Source: an uncultured Anaerolineae bacterium
GTDB lineage: Bacteria; Chloroflexota; Anaerolineae; J036; Brachytrichaceae
DNA: 64,000 nucleotides
NCBI GenBank assembly: GCA_937927775.1
Contig: CALBEF010000017.1
Location: forward strand, 1-64,000
Direction: 5' to 3'
The position numbers and the translations under genes were made by a program. This document shows positions 19,100 to 28,608 of the stretch, in pieces (the stretch's first letter is position 1; the number at the start of each line of letters is the position of its first letter). The notes under the pieces were generated by a model. It had not been told where the DNA came from. It searched no databases and saw only the letters and a list, made by a program, of their open reading frames with translations.

Positions 19100-20072
19100 A
19101 GGCAACCCATTGTCCGCTTTTCGCGCGCCGGCCATTGTGCTGCTGGCAGCGGCGCTCGACGCGCGGGCGGGTGATCCGCCCAATCGCTTTCATCCCGTCG
19201 CCTGGATCGGGCGGGCCATTGCGGTTGCGCAGCGCCGCGCGCCGCGAGCCGGCCGAATCGCGCCGCTGCTCTACGGCGGCGCGTTGTCTGCCGCCGGCCT
19301 GGCTGCGCTGGCCGGCCTCGGTCACACCGCAACGAGGCTGTGTCGTTGGGCGCCAATCCTTCGGACTATGTCCGTGGGGCCGTTGGCGGAAGCCTGGGCG
19401 CTGAAGCTGACCTTTTCCGCGCGCGGGTTGGCGCAGGCTGCGGATGAAGTGCTGGCGGCCCTGCGCGAACCGGATGGGTTGGAGGAAGCGCGTCGCCGGC
19501 TGGCCTGGCATCTGGTCAGCCGCGATACCCGCGCCTTGAGCGCAGCGCAGGTGTGCTCCGCAGTCATCGAGTCGGTGGCCGAAAACCTGTGCGATAGCGT
19601 GGTCGCGCCGCTGATGGCCTATGCGCTTGGCGGGTTGCCGGCGGCGTGGGCGTATCGCTTCGCCAATACCGCCGATGCCATGCTGGGCTACCATGACGCC
19701 GAGCGCGAATGGCTGGGCAAGGTTCCCGCCCGTCTGGATGACGCGCTGAATCTTGCGCCGGCGCGTCTCTCGGCGCTGGTTTTGTTGCTGGCCGGCGGCT
19801 TGAGCGGCTATGACGCGCGCCGGGGCTGGTGCATCTGGCGGCGCGATGCGCGATTGACTGCCAGCCCCAACGCCGGCCACACCATGAGCGCCATGGCCGG
19901 CCTGCTGGGCGTTGCGCTGGAAAAGCCGGGCCACTATTGCCTGGGAGCCGGCCTGCGTCAACCGACGCCGGATGATGTGGCTGCTTCGATTCGCCTGCTG
20001 CGGCTTGCGGCCGGCCTGGGCGCTCTCTTGTGCGCGTTGCTGGCGCTTGCCAGGCCCGCGCCCGGCAGATAG
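19080..20072 (+). CDS. cbiB: Adenosylcobinamide-phosphate synthase CbiB
   Basis: An integral membrane enzyme that joins (R)-1-amino-2-propanol phosphate (or ethanolamine phosphate) to adenosylcobyric acid. The 330-residue product has the family start LLAAALDARAGDPPNRFHPV followed by AWIGRAI, the central VIESVAENLCDSVVAPLMAY and WAYRFANTADAMLGYHDAER. NAGHTMSAMAGLLGVALEKP is the C-terminal signature. Several hydrophobic segments agree with the known topology. The ATG at 19080 overlaps the ATPase stop by 20 bases; a TTG at 19110 with AAAGG upstream is an alternative start and would remove ten non-conserved residues. Confidence 0.93.
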   Translation: MFSNTRKGNPLSAFRAPAIVLLAAALDARAGDPPNRFHPVAWIGRAIAVAQRRAPRAGRIAPLLYGGALSAAGLAALAGLGHTATRLCRWAPILRTMSVGPLAEAWALKLTFSARGLAQAADEVLAALREPDGLEEARRRLAWHLVSRDTRALSAAQVCSAVIESVAENLCDSVVAPLMAYALGGLPAAWAYRFANTADAMLGYHDAEREWLGKVPARLDDALNLAPARLSALVLLLAGGLSGYDARRGWCIWRRDARLTASPNAGHTMSAMAGLLGVALEKPGHYCLGAGLRQPTPDDVAASIRLLRLAAGLGALLCALLALARPAPGR

Positions 20073-20074
20073 CA

Positions 20075-21196
20075 ATGGAATCGGAATTTGCTTTGACGCC
20101 GGCGCGCCCTCAGCCACGCGCCGAGATCGCCGCGCTGTCGAACGTGGCGCATGGCGCATTCGATTTTGGCGAGCTGGAGCGCATGGGCTTGCGCCTGGAC
20201 GAGATCATTGACTTTAGCGTGAATAGCAATCCCTTCGGTCCGTCGCCGCGCCTGAGCGAGGTGTTGCGGAGCATCGTCCCCGACCGTTACCCTGATCGGG
20301 AGTGTCTGGCGTTGCGCCGCGCGCTGGCCGCGCAGCGCCAATGCTCAATCGACTGCGTGCTGGTTGGCAATGGCGCAGCCGAGTTGATCTGGCTGGTTGC
20401 GCTGGCGTGGCTCAATCCGCAGCGCTGCGCGCTGATCATCGGCCCAACCTTCGGAGAGTATGCGCGCGCCGCGCAAATGATGGGCGCGGCAGTTCGGGTT
20501 TGGCAGGCCGGCCCGCAGCGCGATTTTCAGATTGATATGGCCGAGATCGAACATCTCCTGGCGCAGGACAGGCCGCAGGTTGTCTTCTGGTGCAATCCGA
20601 ATAACCCGACCGGCGTCTTTATCCCCGATCAGGTTTTGTATGATCTGGCCGGCCGGCATCCTGCCACTTTGTTTGTGATCGACCAGGCGTATCGTCGTTT
20701 TGTGTTCGATCAGCCGGAGTCCCTCATGGCAGCGGACGCGCTGCCGCCCAATGCGCTGATCCTGCGCTCGATGACAAAGGATTACGCGCTGGCCGGCCTG
20801 CGCCTGGGCTATGCGATTGGACGCGGCGAGATCATTCAGGCGCTGGCGGCAGTGCAACCGCCGTGGAGTGTGAACACGGCGGCTCAGGCGGCCGGTCTGG
20901 CTGCCTTGCAGGATGAAGCGCATCTCTCGCGCGCGCTGGAGAGGCTGGCGCTGGCCCGGCGCGAGCTGATGCGCGATCTTTTGCAGGCCGGCCTGGCGGC
21001 GCGACCTTCGAGCACGCATTTCTTTCTGGTTGAGGTGGGGGACGCGGCGCGCTTTCGCCGGGTGTTGTTGCAGGCCGGCGCGCAGGTGCGTGATTGCGCG
21101 TCGTTCGGCTTGCCGGCCTGGGCGCGCATTGCGACGCGCCGGCCCGAGGAGAACAAGCGCCTGGTAGAGGCCGTATGGCGTCTATGGCAGACCTGA
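20075..21196 (+). CDS. cobD: L-threonine-O-3-phosphate decarboxylase (CobD/CobC aminotransferase family)
   Basis: A PLP enzyme that decarboxylates threonine phosphate to the aminopropanol phosphate used by CbiB. The 373-residue product has the fold I layout of histidinol-phosphate-aminotransferase relatives: IIDFSVNSNPFGPSPRLSEV, NGAAELIWLVALAW, VFWCNPNNPTGVFIPDQVL, FVIDQAYRRFVFD and the PLP lysine in LRSMTKDYALAGLRLGYAIG (about Lys235). The ATG at 20075 follows the cbiB stop by two bases. A histidinol-phosphate aminotransferase would look similar; the flanking cbiB and threonine kinase make the cobalamin role much more likely. Confidence 0.9.
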   Translation: MESEFALTPARPQPRAEIAALSNVAHGAFDFGELERMGLRLDEIIDFSVNSNPFGPSPRLSEVLRSIVPDRYPDRECLALRRALAAQRQCSIDCVLVGNGAAELIWLVALAWLNPQRCALIIGPTFGEYARAAQMMGAAVRVWQAGPQRDFQIDMAEIEHLLAQDRPQVVFWCNPNNPTGVFIPDQVLYDLAGRHPATLFVIDQAYRRFVFDQPESLMAADALPPNALILRSMTKDYALAGLRLGYAIGRGEIIQALAAVQPPWSVNTAAQAAGLAALQDEAHLSRALERLALARRELMRDLLQAGLAARPSSTHFFLVEVGDAARFRRVLLQAGAQVRDCASFGLPAWARIATRRPEENKRLVEAVWRLWQT

Positions 21197-22137
21197 AGCG
21201 CGCGCCTGAAAAGCCCCATGTTGGGGTGGGGTTCTGCATCGGCCACCACGGGGAAATCCTGCAGGGCCTCTTTCGCGCGCCGGATGAAACAGGCCGCGTA
21301 TTTTACAAGCGCGGCCTGATGACGCTGCCGTGCCCGTTGTTCTGGTCGCGGGCGCGTTTCACGCCGCAGGCAGGCGCCGGGCCGGTGAAAGTAACGCCGC
21401 CGACTAAAGAGAAAGCCCGCCGCGCCGCCGTTTTAACATTGCAACACCTGGGGCTGCCGATCAGCGGGCATGTCGAGATCGTGAGCAATATCCCGCCGGC
21501 GCGCGGCCTGGGGTCTTCGACGGCGGATGCGGTGGCAGTGATGCGCGCCATAGCGGATGGCTGTCAACTGTCTCTCAGCGCAGGCGAAATGGCGCGGCTG
21601 GCTGTGCTGGCCGAAACAGCGTCTGACGCGGTGATGTTCGCCGGCGAGAGATGCGGCCCGGCTGTGTTGTTCGCGCAGCGCGAGGGATGCGCCATCGAAG
21701 TGTTCAGCCGGCCGCTGCCGCCGCTGATCGTGCTGGGCTTTGACGCCGCCGATGTTGCCTGCGACGCGCGCCGCGGTGGTGTGAACACGCTGGATTTGCC
21801 GCTGCCGGCCTACACGCCGGCGGAAGTGACGGCGTTCGAGCATTTGCGCGCCCTGGCGCGTCAGGCGATTGCTGCCGGCGATGCGCGCCTGATCGGGCAG
21901 GTTGCCACACGCAGCGCCGTTATCAACCAGGCTTATCTGCCGACCCCCGGTTTCGAGCAGTGGTTGCGTGTGCGCGATCAGGCCGGCGCAGTGGGGGCGC
22001 AGGTGGCGCACAGCGGCACAGTCGTCGGCTTGCTATTCGACCCCTGTGAAACTGATCCTGGCGAGCGCATCTGTTGCGCTCGGCGCTGTTTGCTGCGCCT
22101 GGGGATTCGGCGCGTCTGGCGCTATGCGCTCGCTTAG
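21175..22137 (+). CDS. pduX: L-threonine kinase, GHMP family (PduX-like)
   Basis: Phosphorylates L-threonine with ATP, the substrate for the preceding decarboxylase. The protein of about 320 residues starts with GFCIGHHGEILQGLFRAPDE, a PduX-like N-terminus. The GHMP phosphate loop is IPPARGLGSSTADAVAVMRA, and a late glycine-rich motif is AQVAHSGTVVGLLFD. The ATG at 21175 has TAGAGG upstream and overlaps the cobD gene by 22 bases; a second ATG at 21184 is possible. It completes a three-gene linker module CbiB-CobD-PduX. Last gene of the riboswitch-controlled unit, followed by a strong hairpin. Confidence 0.9.
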   Translation: MASMADLKRAPEKPHVGVGFCIGHHGEILQGLFRAPDETGRVFYKRGLMTLPCPLFWSRARFTPQAGAGPVKVTPPTKEKARRAAVLTLQHLGLPISGHVEIVSNIPPARGLGSSTADAVAVMRAIADGCQLSLSAGEMARLAVLAETASDAVMFAGERCGPAVLFAQREGCAIEVFSRPLPPLIVLGFDAADVACDARRGGVNTLDLPLPAYTPAEVTAFEHLRALARQAIAAGDARLIGQVATRSAVINQAYLPTPGFEQWLRVRDQAGAVGAQVAHSGTVVGLLFDPCETDPGERICCARRCLLRLGIRRVWRYALA

Positions 22138-22157
22138 ATTCCGCACCCGACAAGAAC

Positions 22158-22194
22158 TGCCCCTCCCGCAGGTTCCAGGCCTGCGGCAGGGGCA
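22158..22194. terminator. Long hairpin at convergent gene ends (REP-like family member)
   Basis: TGCCCCT-C-CCGCAGG (22158-22172) pairs with CCTGCGG-C-AGGGGCA (22180-22194), fourteen pairs and one C-C mismatch, around a TTCCAGG loop. It lies between the ends of pduX (+) and oppF (-), so it probably ends or stabilises both transcripts. The core CCGCAGG-TTCC...CCTGCGG recurs at 34523 and 38011. Confidence 0.7.
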
Positions 22195-22211
22195 CTTTGC
22201 CGCATGTCGTA

Positions 22212-22231
22212 GCGCGAGATTAATCTCGCGC
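22212..22231. repeat. Perfect 20-bp palindrome between convergent operons
   Basis: GCGCGAGATT followed by AATCTCGCGC, with no spacer, located 10 bases before the oppF stop. As RNA it would fold with a minimal loop. It may act with the preceding hairpin as a two-way terminator; a dispersed repeat or protein-binding site is also possible. Confidence 0.6.
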
Positions 22232-22241
22232 CACTTTCGGC

Positions 22242-23255
22242 CTACCTGTAGACGAACAGCGATGACAGGTCTTCGTTTTCGAGGCGCGGGGATTCTTCGT
22301 ACAGAAAACAGGACGCGGCTCGCGTTGGCTCCAGCTTGAAAAGCGGCGGCTGCGACTCGCGGCAGCGCTCCATGACGAACGGGCAGCGCGCGGCGAAGCG
22401 GCATCCTTTGGTTGAGCCAAAGTCTCCTTCTTTGGCCTGAATGTCGCTCGATCCCCAGCGCAGGTTGATGTCGGGCCAGGGAATCGAGTCGATCAGCAGC
22501 CGGGTGTAGGGATGTTTGGGCGTCTTGATGACGGTCTCCACATCGCCGGCTTCCATGACAGCGCCGCGATACAACACCACAATCTGGTCGCTGATGTGGT
22601 AGGCCGTGGTCAGGTCATGCGTGATGTACAGGATGGAGATGCCGTAGTCCTTCTTCAGTTTCTGCAGGCTCTCCAGAATCGTCGCGCGCAATGAGGCGTC
22701 GACCATCGACACCGGCTCGTCGGCGACGAGCAACTTCGGTTTGAGCAGCAGCGCCCGCGCGACCGAGATGCGCTGGCGCTGGCCGCCCGATAGTTGATGG
22801 GGAAACCGGCCAAGAATCTCTTCCGGGCGCAGGCCCACGGCGCTCAGCGATTCCTCCATCATCTGCCGGGCCTCCCTTTTCGAGCGCGCCAGCTTGAACT
22901 TGTCGATGGGCACGGTCAGGAGGTGATCGATGGTGTAGAACGGGTTGAACACGGCGAACGGGTCCTGGAAGACTGCCTGCACTTCGCGGCGGAATTGCAG
23001 ATGCTCTTCCCTGCCCAGTTTGGCGATGTTGCGGCCCTTGTAGAGCACCTCGCCGCGTGAAGGCTCGATGAAACCGAGCGCCAGCATGCTCATGGTGGTT
23101 TTGCCGCTGCCGCTTTCGCCGGCCACGGCGATGATCGAGGGCGTCGTGTCGTCGATGACCAGCGACATGTTGTCGAGCGCGATCGTTTGCTCGCGCGACA
23201 GCAGGCCCTGGCTGTAGATCTTGGATACGTTGCGGAGTTCAAGAAGTGATGCCAT
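22242..23255 (-). CDS. oppF: Opp/Dpp-family ABC transporter ATPase (OppF-like)
   Basis: The second nucleotide-binding subunit of an Opp-type importer, 337 residues. Walker A AGESGSGKTTMSMLALGF, signature QLSGGQRQRISVARALLLKP, Walker B KLLVADEPVSMVD and H-loop ILYITHDLTTAYHISD. The C-terminal oligopeptide-type motif is GCRFAARCPFVMERC with the following CREsQPPLF-like stretch, whose cysteines are usual for this family. The gene ends the minus-strand transporter operon A-B-C-D-F. Its neighbours are alpha-mannosidase and GH32-like genes, so the substrate may be an oligosaccharide. Confidence 0.92.
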   Translation of the reverse strand: MASLLELRNVSKIYSQGLLSREQTIALDNMSLVIDDTTPSIIAVAGESGSGKTTMSMLALGFIEPSRGEVLYKGRNIAKLGREEHLQFRREVQAVFQDPFAVFNPFYTIDHLLTVPIDKFKLARSKREARQMMEESLSAVGLRPEEILGRFPHQLSGGQRQRISVARALLLKPKLLVADEPVSMVDASLRATILESLQKLKKDYGISILYITHDLTTAYHISDQIVVLYRGAVMEAGDVETVIKTPKHPYTRLLIDSIPWPDINLRWGSSDIQAKEGDFGSTKGCRFAARCPFVMERCRESQPPLFKLEPTRAASCFLYEESPRLENEDLSSLFVYR

Positions 23256-23317
23256 CTCGGTGTTGATGCGGACACAGTCCGCGCTGTCGGTTGCTGGTAT
23301 TGGTCTCGCGCAAACGC

Positions 23318-24360
<1,043 letters not shown>

Positions 24361-24364
<4 letters not shown>

Positions 24365-25266
24365 TCCGACCTCCGCACGCGAGGGTTGGCGATTTCGTCG
24401 AGACCGCGATTGATCAGCGATAGCGACGCGAAGATCGCAATCAGCGCAAGCGAGGGCCACAACACCCACCACCACCACTGGTTGAAGATGGCGGAGTGAA
24501 ATTGCGCCCAGCGGATGGTCATGCCGATGGTTGGCTCGCGGGCCGGGCCGAGGCCCAGCACCTCCAGGCCGAAGGTGGCGCCGATGGCGCCCATCACGGC
24601 GCCAACGAAGCTGGCCGCCAGATAGGGCAGCATGTTCGGCATCAACTCCTTGAAGATGATCTCCAGGTTGCTCATGCCGGATAGCTTGGCCATGCTGACA
24701 AAGGTGCGCTCTCGCATGGTGAGCACCTGCGAGCGCACCACGCGCGCGGTGCCCATCCATGACAGGATGGACGCCACGCCGGCCATGGTGAAAATGGTCA
24801 CTTTGTTCTTGTCCACGATCGTGCTGGCGATGATGATCTGCAGGATGAGGGGCGGGATTGTGATGAGCACTTCGGTGACCCAGCGAATGACCGAGTCCAC
24901 TTTGCCGCCGTAGTAGCCGGCCAGGAACCCCAGAACAACGCCCACCACGATGCCGACCGATCCGGCGATGATACCGACGGTGCCGGTCAGCAGAATGCCC
25001 CGCGCCATGACTGCCAGCAGGTCGCGGCCATCTTTGTCGGTGCCCAGCGGATACTCTGCGCTGGGCGGCTGGACGGAAGGGGCGGCGAGGGGGTATGCCC
25101 GTGTGGATGTGTCGATCAGCAGCGATCCGCCAATGCTGAAGATCAACAGGAATGCCAGAAGCCCAAGCCCCACCAACAGGCTTTTGTTGCGCCGCAGGTA
25201 GCGCAGGGCCAGGGTGAGCCGGCTCGGCCCGCTGCTCGGGCCTTGAATGGGAACAGACAGCTGCAT
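24361..25266 (-). CDS. oppC: Opp/Dpp-family ABC transporter permease (OppC-like)
   Basis: A 301-residue inner permease with an N-terminal membrane segment LLVGLGLLAFLLIFSIGGSL and the family phrase PSAEYPLGTDKDGRDLLAVM followed by ARGI. The core segments are VGIIAGSVGIVVGVVLGFLA and GKVDSVIRWVTEVLITIPPL. The EAA-like loop is AKLSGMSNLEIIFKELMPNM with LPYLAAS. It is separated from oppB by 68 bases and overlaps oppD by four. Confidence 0.92.
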
Positions 25267-25334
25267 GGTTGTTTTCCTGATTTGCGTTTCAAATCAAACA
25301 TGCGCGCTTCGCAGGCCGATGGGTCTCTGCGCGC

Positions 25335-26345
25335 CTACTTCCGGTCGTATCGGATGCGCGGGTCGAGCAGGGGATAGGTCAGGTCGATGATCATCATGCT
25401 CACACCCACTGCGACGATTGTGATCATGCCGATGCCGTAGATCACGAAGAAGTCGTTGGCCAGGATCGCCGCGTTCAGGAGCGACCCGATGCCGGGGAAG
25501 CCATACAGGTTTTCCACCAGAATGCCGGCCGACACGATCGACCCAAATGCCAGCGCCAGCGCAGTCACCTGTGGCAGGATCGCGTTTCGCACGTAGTACC
25601 AGTAGAAAATCCGGCCCTGCTTAAGCCCCTTGTGCTCGGCAAAGTTGACGTAGTCTTCTCCCTGCACGGTGACGCCCATGCCGCGCATGCCGAGCGCCCA
25701 GAACCCCACCGATGTGAGGATGAGCGACAGAGCCGGCAAAATGGCGTGACGGGCCACGTCGAGGATGAACTCGATGCTGAGTTCGGGGCCCAGGAACCGG
25801 CCGGTGGTGTATGCGCCGCTGAGCGGCAACAATTTGGCGCGGAAGGCAATGAAATAGATCAGCAGCAAACCGAGCAGGTAGCCTGGCACGGCCGCCAGCA
25901 CCATGAGTGGCGTGACCATGCCTTTAACCCAGCTCGGGCTGCGCGGCCAGCCGGCCAGCGCGCCGATGCCGGTGCCGATCAGAAACGTCAGCAGCGTGGT
26001 GACTGTCAGCAGGATCACCGTCCACGGAAGCGCCTGGCCGATCAGATCAACGACCGTTCTTGGATATCGCATCAGCGACACGCCCAGGTCGCCGCGCAGC
26101 ACGCTGCCCATATAGTCGAGGTACTGCTCGATCAAAGGCTTGTCCAGCCCGAACTTGGTCTCGAAAGCCTTGATGATGTTTTCCAGGTCTCTCGGCGCGT
26201 AACCGGTGGAGCGCTGGATCTCAGCGAATCGCTCGCGGATGGGGTTAACGCGCGACAGGCGTGGAATGAAGAACAAGACAGTGGCGGCAGTCCAGACGAC
26301 AAAAACGAGGAACAGAAAACGACGAACAAGATAACCGATCTTCAC
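25335..26345 (-). CDS. oppB: Opp/Dpp-family ABC transporter permease (OppB-like)
   Basis: A 336-residue permease starting MKIGYLVRRFLFLVFVVWTA, the usual OppB-type first membrane span. Further segments include FGLDKPLIEQYLDYMGSVLR, GDLGVSLMRYPRTVVDLIGQ and LPWTVILLTVTTLLTFLIGT. The C-terminus carries ILVENLYGFPGIGSLLNAAI, a family hallmark. It follows the binding-protein gene after a 118-base gap that holds a strong hairpin. Confidence 0.92.
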   Translation of the reverse strand: MKIGYLVRRFLFLVFVVWTAATVLFFIPRLSRVNPIRERFAEIQRSTGYAPRDLENIIKAFETKFGLDKPLIEQYLDYMGSVLRGDLGVSLMRYPRTVVDLIGQALPWTVILLTVTTLLTFLIGTGIGALAGWPRSPSWVKGMVTPLMVLAAVPGYLLGLLLIYFIAFRAKLLPLSGAYTTGRFLGPELSIEFILDVARHAILPALSLILTSVGFWALGMRGMGVTVQGEDYVNFAEHKGLKQGRIFYWYYVRNAILPQVTALALAFGSIVSAGILVENLYGFPGIGSLLNAAILANDFFVIYGIGMITIVAVGVSMMIIDLTYPLLDPRIRYDRK

Positions 26346-26362
26346 CCTGGAACCTCCGATAC

Positions 26363-26392
26363 CGCGAAGGCGGCCATTTGGCCGCCTTCGCG
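26363..26392 (-). repeat. Perfect 13-bp hairpin between oppA and oppB
   Basis: CGCGAAGGCGGCC (26363-26375) pairs with GGCCGCCTTCGCG (26380-26392) around a four-base ATTT (AAAT on the minus strand) loop. There is no T-run on the minus strand, so partial read-through and 3' protection of the binding-protein message are the likely effects. It matches in place and style the hairpin at 15389. Confidence 0.75.
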
Positions 26393-26463
26393 ACTGTCTC
26401 CCTCGGGCGTGACGGCCCGGTGGCGCGTGGCATGTGCGCCGCCGGCCCGCACGGCGTCATTTA

Positions 26464-28266
26464 CTACTGAGCAGCCTTGAGGCCCAACACCAGCAGCGGG
26501 AAGGTGTGGTGCCAGTAGGCGCCGTTCAGGTAGGGGTTATCCTGGGTCGGCCAGTTTGTCCAGTATGTCTGGTTATAGGGGATGCGGTGCAGCCACTGGA
26601 TGACCGGGATGTCGATCATTTCGGTCCAGTAGATTTCGATGGCCTTCAGGAACAGGTCGTTGAGCCTGGGATCGCCCGGCGCTATGAGGCGCATCTCGTC
26701 TACGATGGCGTCGAGCTGCGGATTGGCGTAGCGCGAGAAGCGGTTGCCGCCGGCTGTTGTGCCAATCGGCGTGGCAAACCGGCTGTGATACAGCTCCATC
26801 GTGGCGTATGGGTCCACCACGCTGGCGCCATGGCCGAACAGGTACAGGCCCGGCTTGCCGTCTGCCATGTTCTGGTAGGCGTCGGTGCCGAAGTTGATCG
26901 AGGCCTCGAAACCGCCCCGGCGCAGCATTTCGACCAGCACCGGTGTGATGTCGGCGTGGATCGACTCGAAGCCGTTGATGGTGGCATTGACGCGCGCGCC
27001 GTTCTTGACCCAGAAGCCGTCGGCATCTTTGGTGAAGCCGGCTTTCTCCATGCGCGCCGCGCTTTCTTCCAGGCTGAACTTGCGCACGCCCATCTCCTCG
27101 CCTTTGGCCCGCGCCAGATCGAGGTATTTCTTCAGCGCTGGGTATTCAGGGTAGGGGAAGATGGTTGTGATCCTGGCGCCGTTGTACACCACCTTGTCGA
27201 TCGTGTCGCGGTCAAGGGCCAGACTCATCGCCCAACGCACATTCGGATCGTTGTAAGGCTCCAGCGCCGTGTTGACCCACAGCGAGTTCGGCCACCAGTC
27301 GATGTAGCCCAACGGCTCGTCCTTGCCGGTGTGGGTGATGATCTTCTCGTTCTGGTCCACGGCCGTGCGGATGAGCGATGGGCGCAGGTCGAGGCAGGCG
27401 TCGGCTTCGTTGTTGACCACGCGCTGGGCAGCCGTGGTCATGTCGGACAGCGGGATCAGGGTCACGCGCTGGATGTCGGGCTTCTGCTGGAAGCCGGTCT
27501 TGAAACCCCACCAGTCATCTCGAATGTCGAAGATTTTCTGCTGGGCCGTTTGCACAGTGTTGAACATCCCGCTATGCACGATGTCGTCGCCGCCGGTGAA
27601 TGCTGTGATGTCCTCGACCTTCTCGAACACGTGCTTCGGCACGATCGGGATGCCGGTGTCGAACTTGAAGCTGAGGATCTCGAACTTGAAGCGCGGATTT
27701 GGGGCCTTGAACTTGATGACGACAGTCTGGTCATCCGGCGTGGTGGTTTCCTTAACGAACTCATTCACCTGCGCGTGATAACTCAGCTTCTCATTTGTGG
27801 CGAGCGTGTCGAGGGTGAACTTCACGTCGGCCGATGTGATGGGCGTGCCGTCGCTCCACTCGGCGCCCCGGCGCATGGTGATGGTCAGTTCAGTGTAGTC
27901 GTCGTTGTACTTGCTGCTCTCGGCCAGCCAGGGAATCTCCTGGTCGGCAAACACCGAGAAGTAGAACAGCGGCTCCCACAGCAGCGCATTGCCTTCCTGG
28001 TGGGTGTAACCGGTGGTCGTCCACGGGTTTGTGATGCCCTGGTTGGTGTACTGGCCGCCGGCGCCGCCGTGGTTCAGCACGAGTGTGCGGTTGCGGGGGA
28101 CATTCTTTAGCCCGGCAGGGGCTTGCGCAGCCGGCGCTCCGGCTGCCGGCTGTTCTGCCGAAGGCGCTGCGGTGGGCGCGGCCGGCGCGCAGGCTGCCGC
28201 GAGCGCGCCGGCGCCGGCGACGGCAGACAACTGAATCATCTTGCGACGTGTGAGCTTGCTGGTCAT
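26464..28266 (-). CDS. oppA: Family 5 substrate-binding lipoprotein (OppA/DppA-like, probably oligosaccharide)
   Basis: Extracellular binding protein of an Opp-type importer, 600 residues. The signal MTSKLTRRKMIQLSAVAGAG has a twin-arginine-like start and ends in a lipobox (ALAAAC, Cys26). The core has LWEPLFYFSVFADQEIPWLA, ITMRRGAEWSDGTPITSADV with KFTLD, and WAMSLALDRDTIDKVVYNGA. The C-terminal WTNWPTQDNPYLNGAYWHH resembles family 5 proteins that bind cello- or manno-oligosaccharides. The chosen ATG has AAGGA and AGGAG upstream. Upstream lie a structured leader and a LacI-type operator-like site. Peptide binding remains possible. Confidence 0.88.
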   Translation of the reverse strand: MTSKLTRRKMIQLSAVAGAGALAAACAPAAPTAAPSAEQPAAGAPAAQAPAGLKNVPRNRTLVLNHGGAGGQYTNQGITNPWTTTGYTHQEGNALLWEPLFYFSVFADQEIPWLAESSKYNDDYTELTITMRRGAEWSDGTPITSADVKFTLDTLATNEKLSYHAQVNEFVKETTTPDDQTVVIKFKAPNPRFKFEILSFKFDTGIPIVPKHVFEKVEDITAFTGGDDIVHSGMFNTVQTAQQKIFDIRDDWWGFKTGFQQKPDIQRVTLIPLSDMTTAAQRVVNNEADACLDLRPSLIRTAVDQNEKIITHTGKDEPLGYIDWWPNSLWVNTALEPYNDPNVRWAMSLALDRDTIDKVVYNGARITTIFPYPEYPALKKYLDLARAKGEEMGVRKFSLEESAARMEKAGFTKDADGFWVKNGARVNATINGFESIHADITPVLVEMLRRGGFEASINFGTDAYQNMADGKPGLYLFGHGASVVDPYATMELYHSRFATPIGTTAGGNRFSRYANPQLDAIVDEMRLIAPGDPRLNDLFLKAIEIYWTEMIDIPVIQWLHRIPYNQTYWTNWPTQDNPYLNGAYWHHTFPLLVLGLKAAQ

Positions 28267-28318
28267 GGTCCTTAACTCTCCTGCTGTGTTTGGAAATATA
28301 CGGGTCTGACTTCTGAAA

Positions 28319-28471
28319 TCAGACACTCAAAACGCGATCAAACCTGTTTTCACTGTCGTGGGGCTGGTGATTAAGTGTTACGCTTGCTGGCGCGCGCACC
28401 TCCTTGCGGGGAGCAAGGTGTGGCGCCGTTCCGACCGGGCAGATCGGGTAGTGTTGGTCGAGCAACGGCGC
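28319..28471 (-). other. Structured 5' leader of the opp operon
   Basis: Bases 28267-28608 carry no gene. On the minus strand they form the region before oppA and hold several strong inverted repeats. GCGCCGTT (28423-28430) pairs with AACGGCGC (28464-28471) and encloses CGACC/GGTCG (28432-28436 with 28456-28460). CTTGC/GCAAG (28403-28407 with 28413-28417) forms a second hairpin with flanking CAC/GTG. I do not recognise a known riboswitch. A candidate promoter (TTGCCA at 28510-28515, TAACCT at 28487-28492, read on the minus strand, spacing 17) would start the RNA just before the first stem. Confidence 0.45.
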
Positions 28472-28549
28472 GGCTCCACGATACATAGGTTAGCATGATT
28501 GGCGCGGTTTGGCAAGATGCGGATGCCCCTTGTTTTCAGTTTTCAGGTA

Positions 28550-28565
28550 TGTAAGCGCTCCCACA
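28550..28565. promoter_or_regulatory. LacI-family operator-like site upstream of the opp operon
   Basis: TGTAAGCGCTCCCACA has the central AGCGCT palindrome common to LacI/GalR-type operators, with partly matching flanks. It lies about 35-60 bases upstream of the candidate opp promoter on the minus strand and downstream of the mannosidase gene. A sugar-responsive regulator would fit the glycosidase context. No LacI-type gene is in the window. Confidence 0.35.
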
Positions 28566-28608
28566 CGCAGTGGCTGGAGGCCCTGCATTGAAGCGCATGA
28601 TCTCCAAA

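Noticed and set aside
20075-21196. Histidinol-phosphate aminotransferase (HisC)
   Set aside because: The fold is shared, but position between cbiB and a PduX-like kinase and the absence of his genes favour threonine-phosphate decarboxylase.
26434-28110. A 558-codon open frame on the plus strand opposite oppA
   Set aside because: It is a mirror of the oppA coding sequence in GC-rich DNA, with no recognisable domain and low-complexity composition. The minus-strand frame has clear family similarity and a ribosome binding site.
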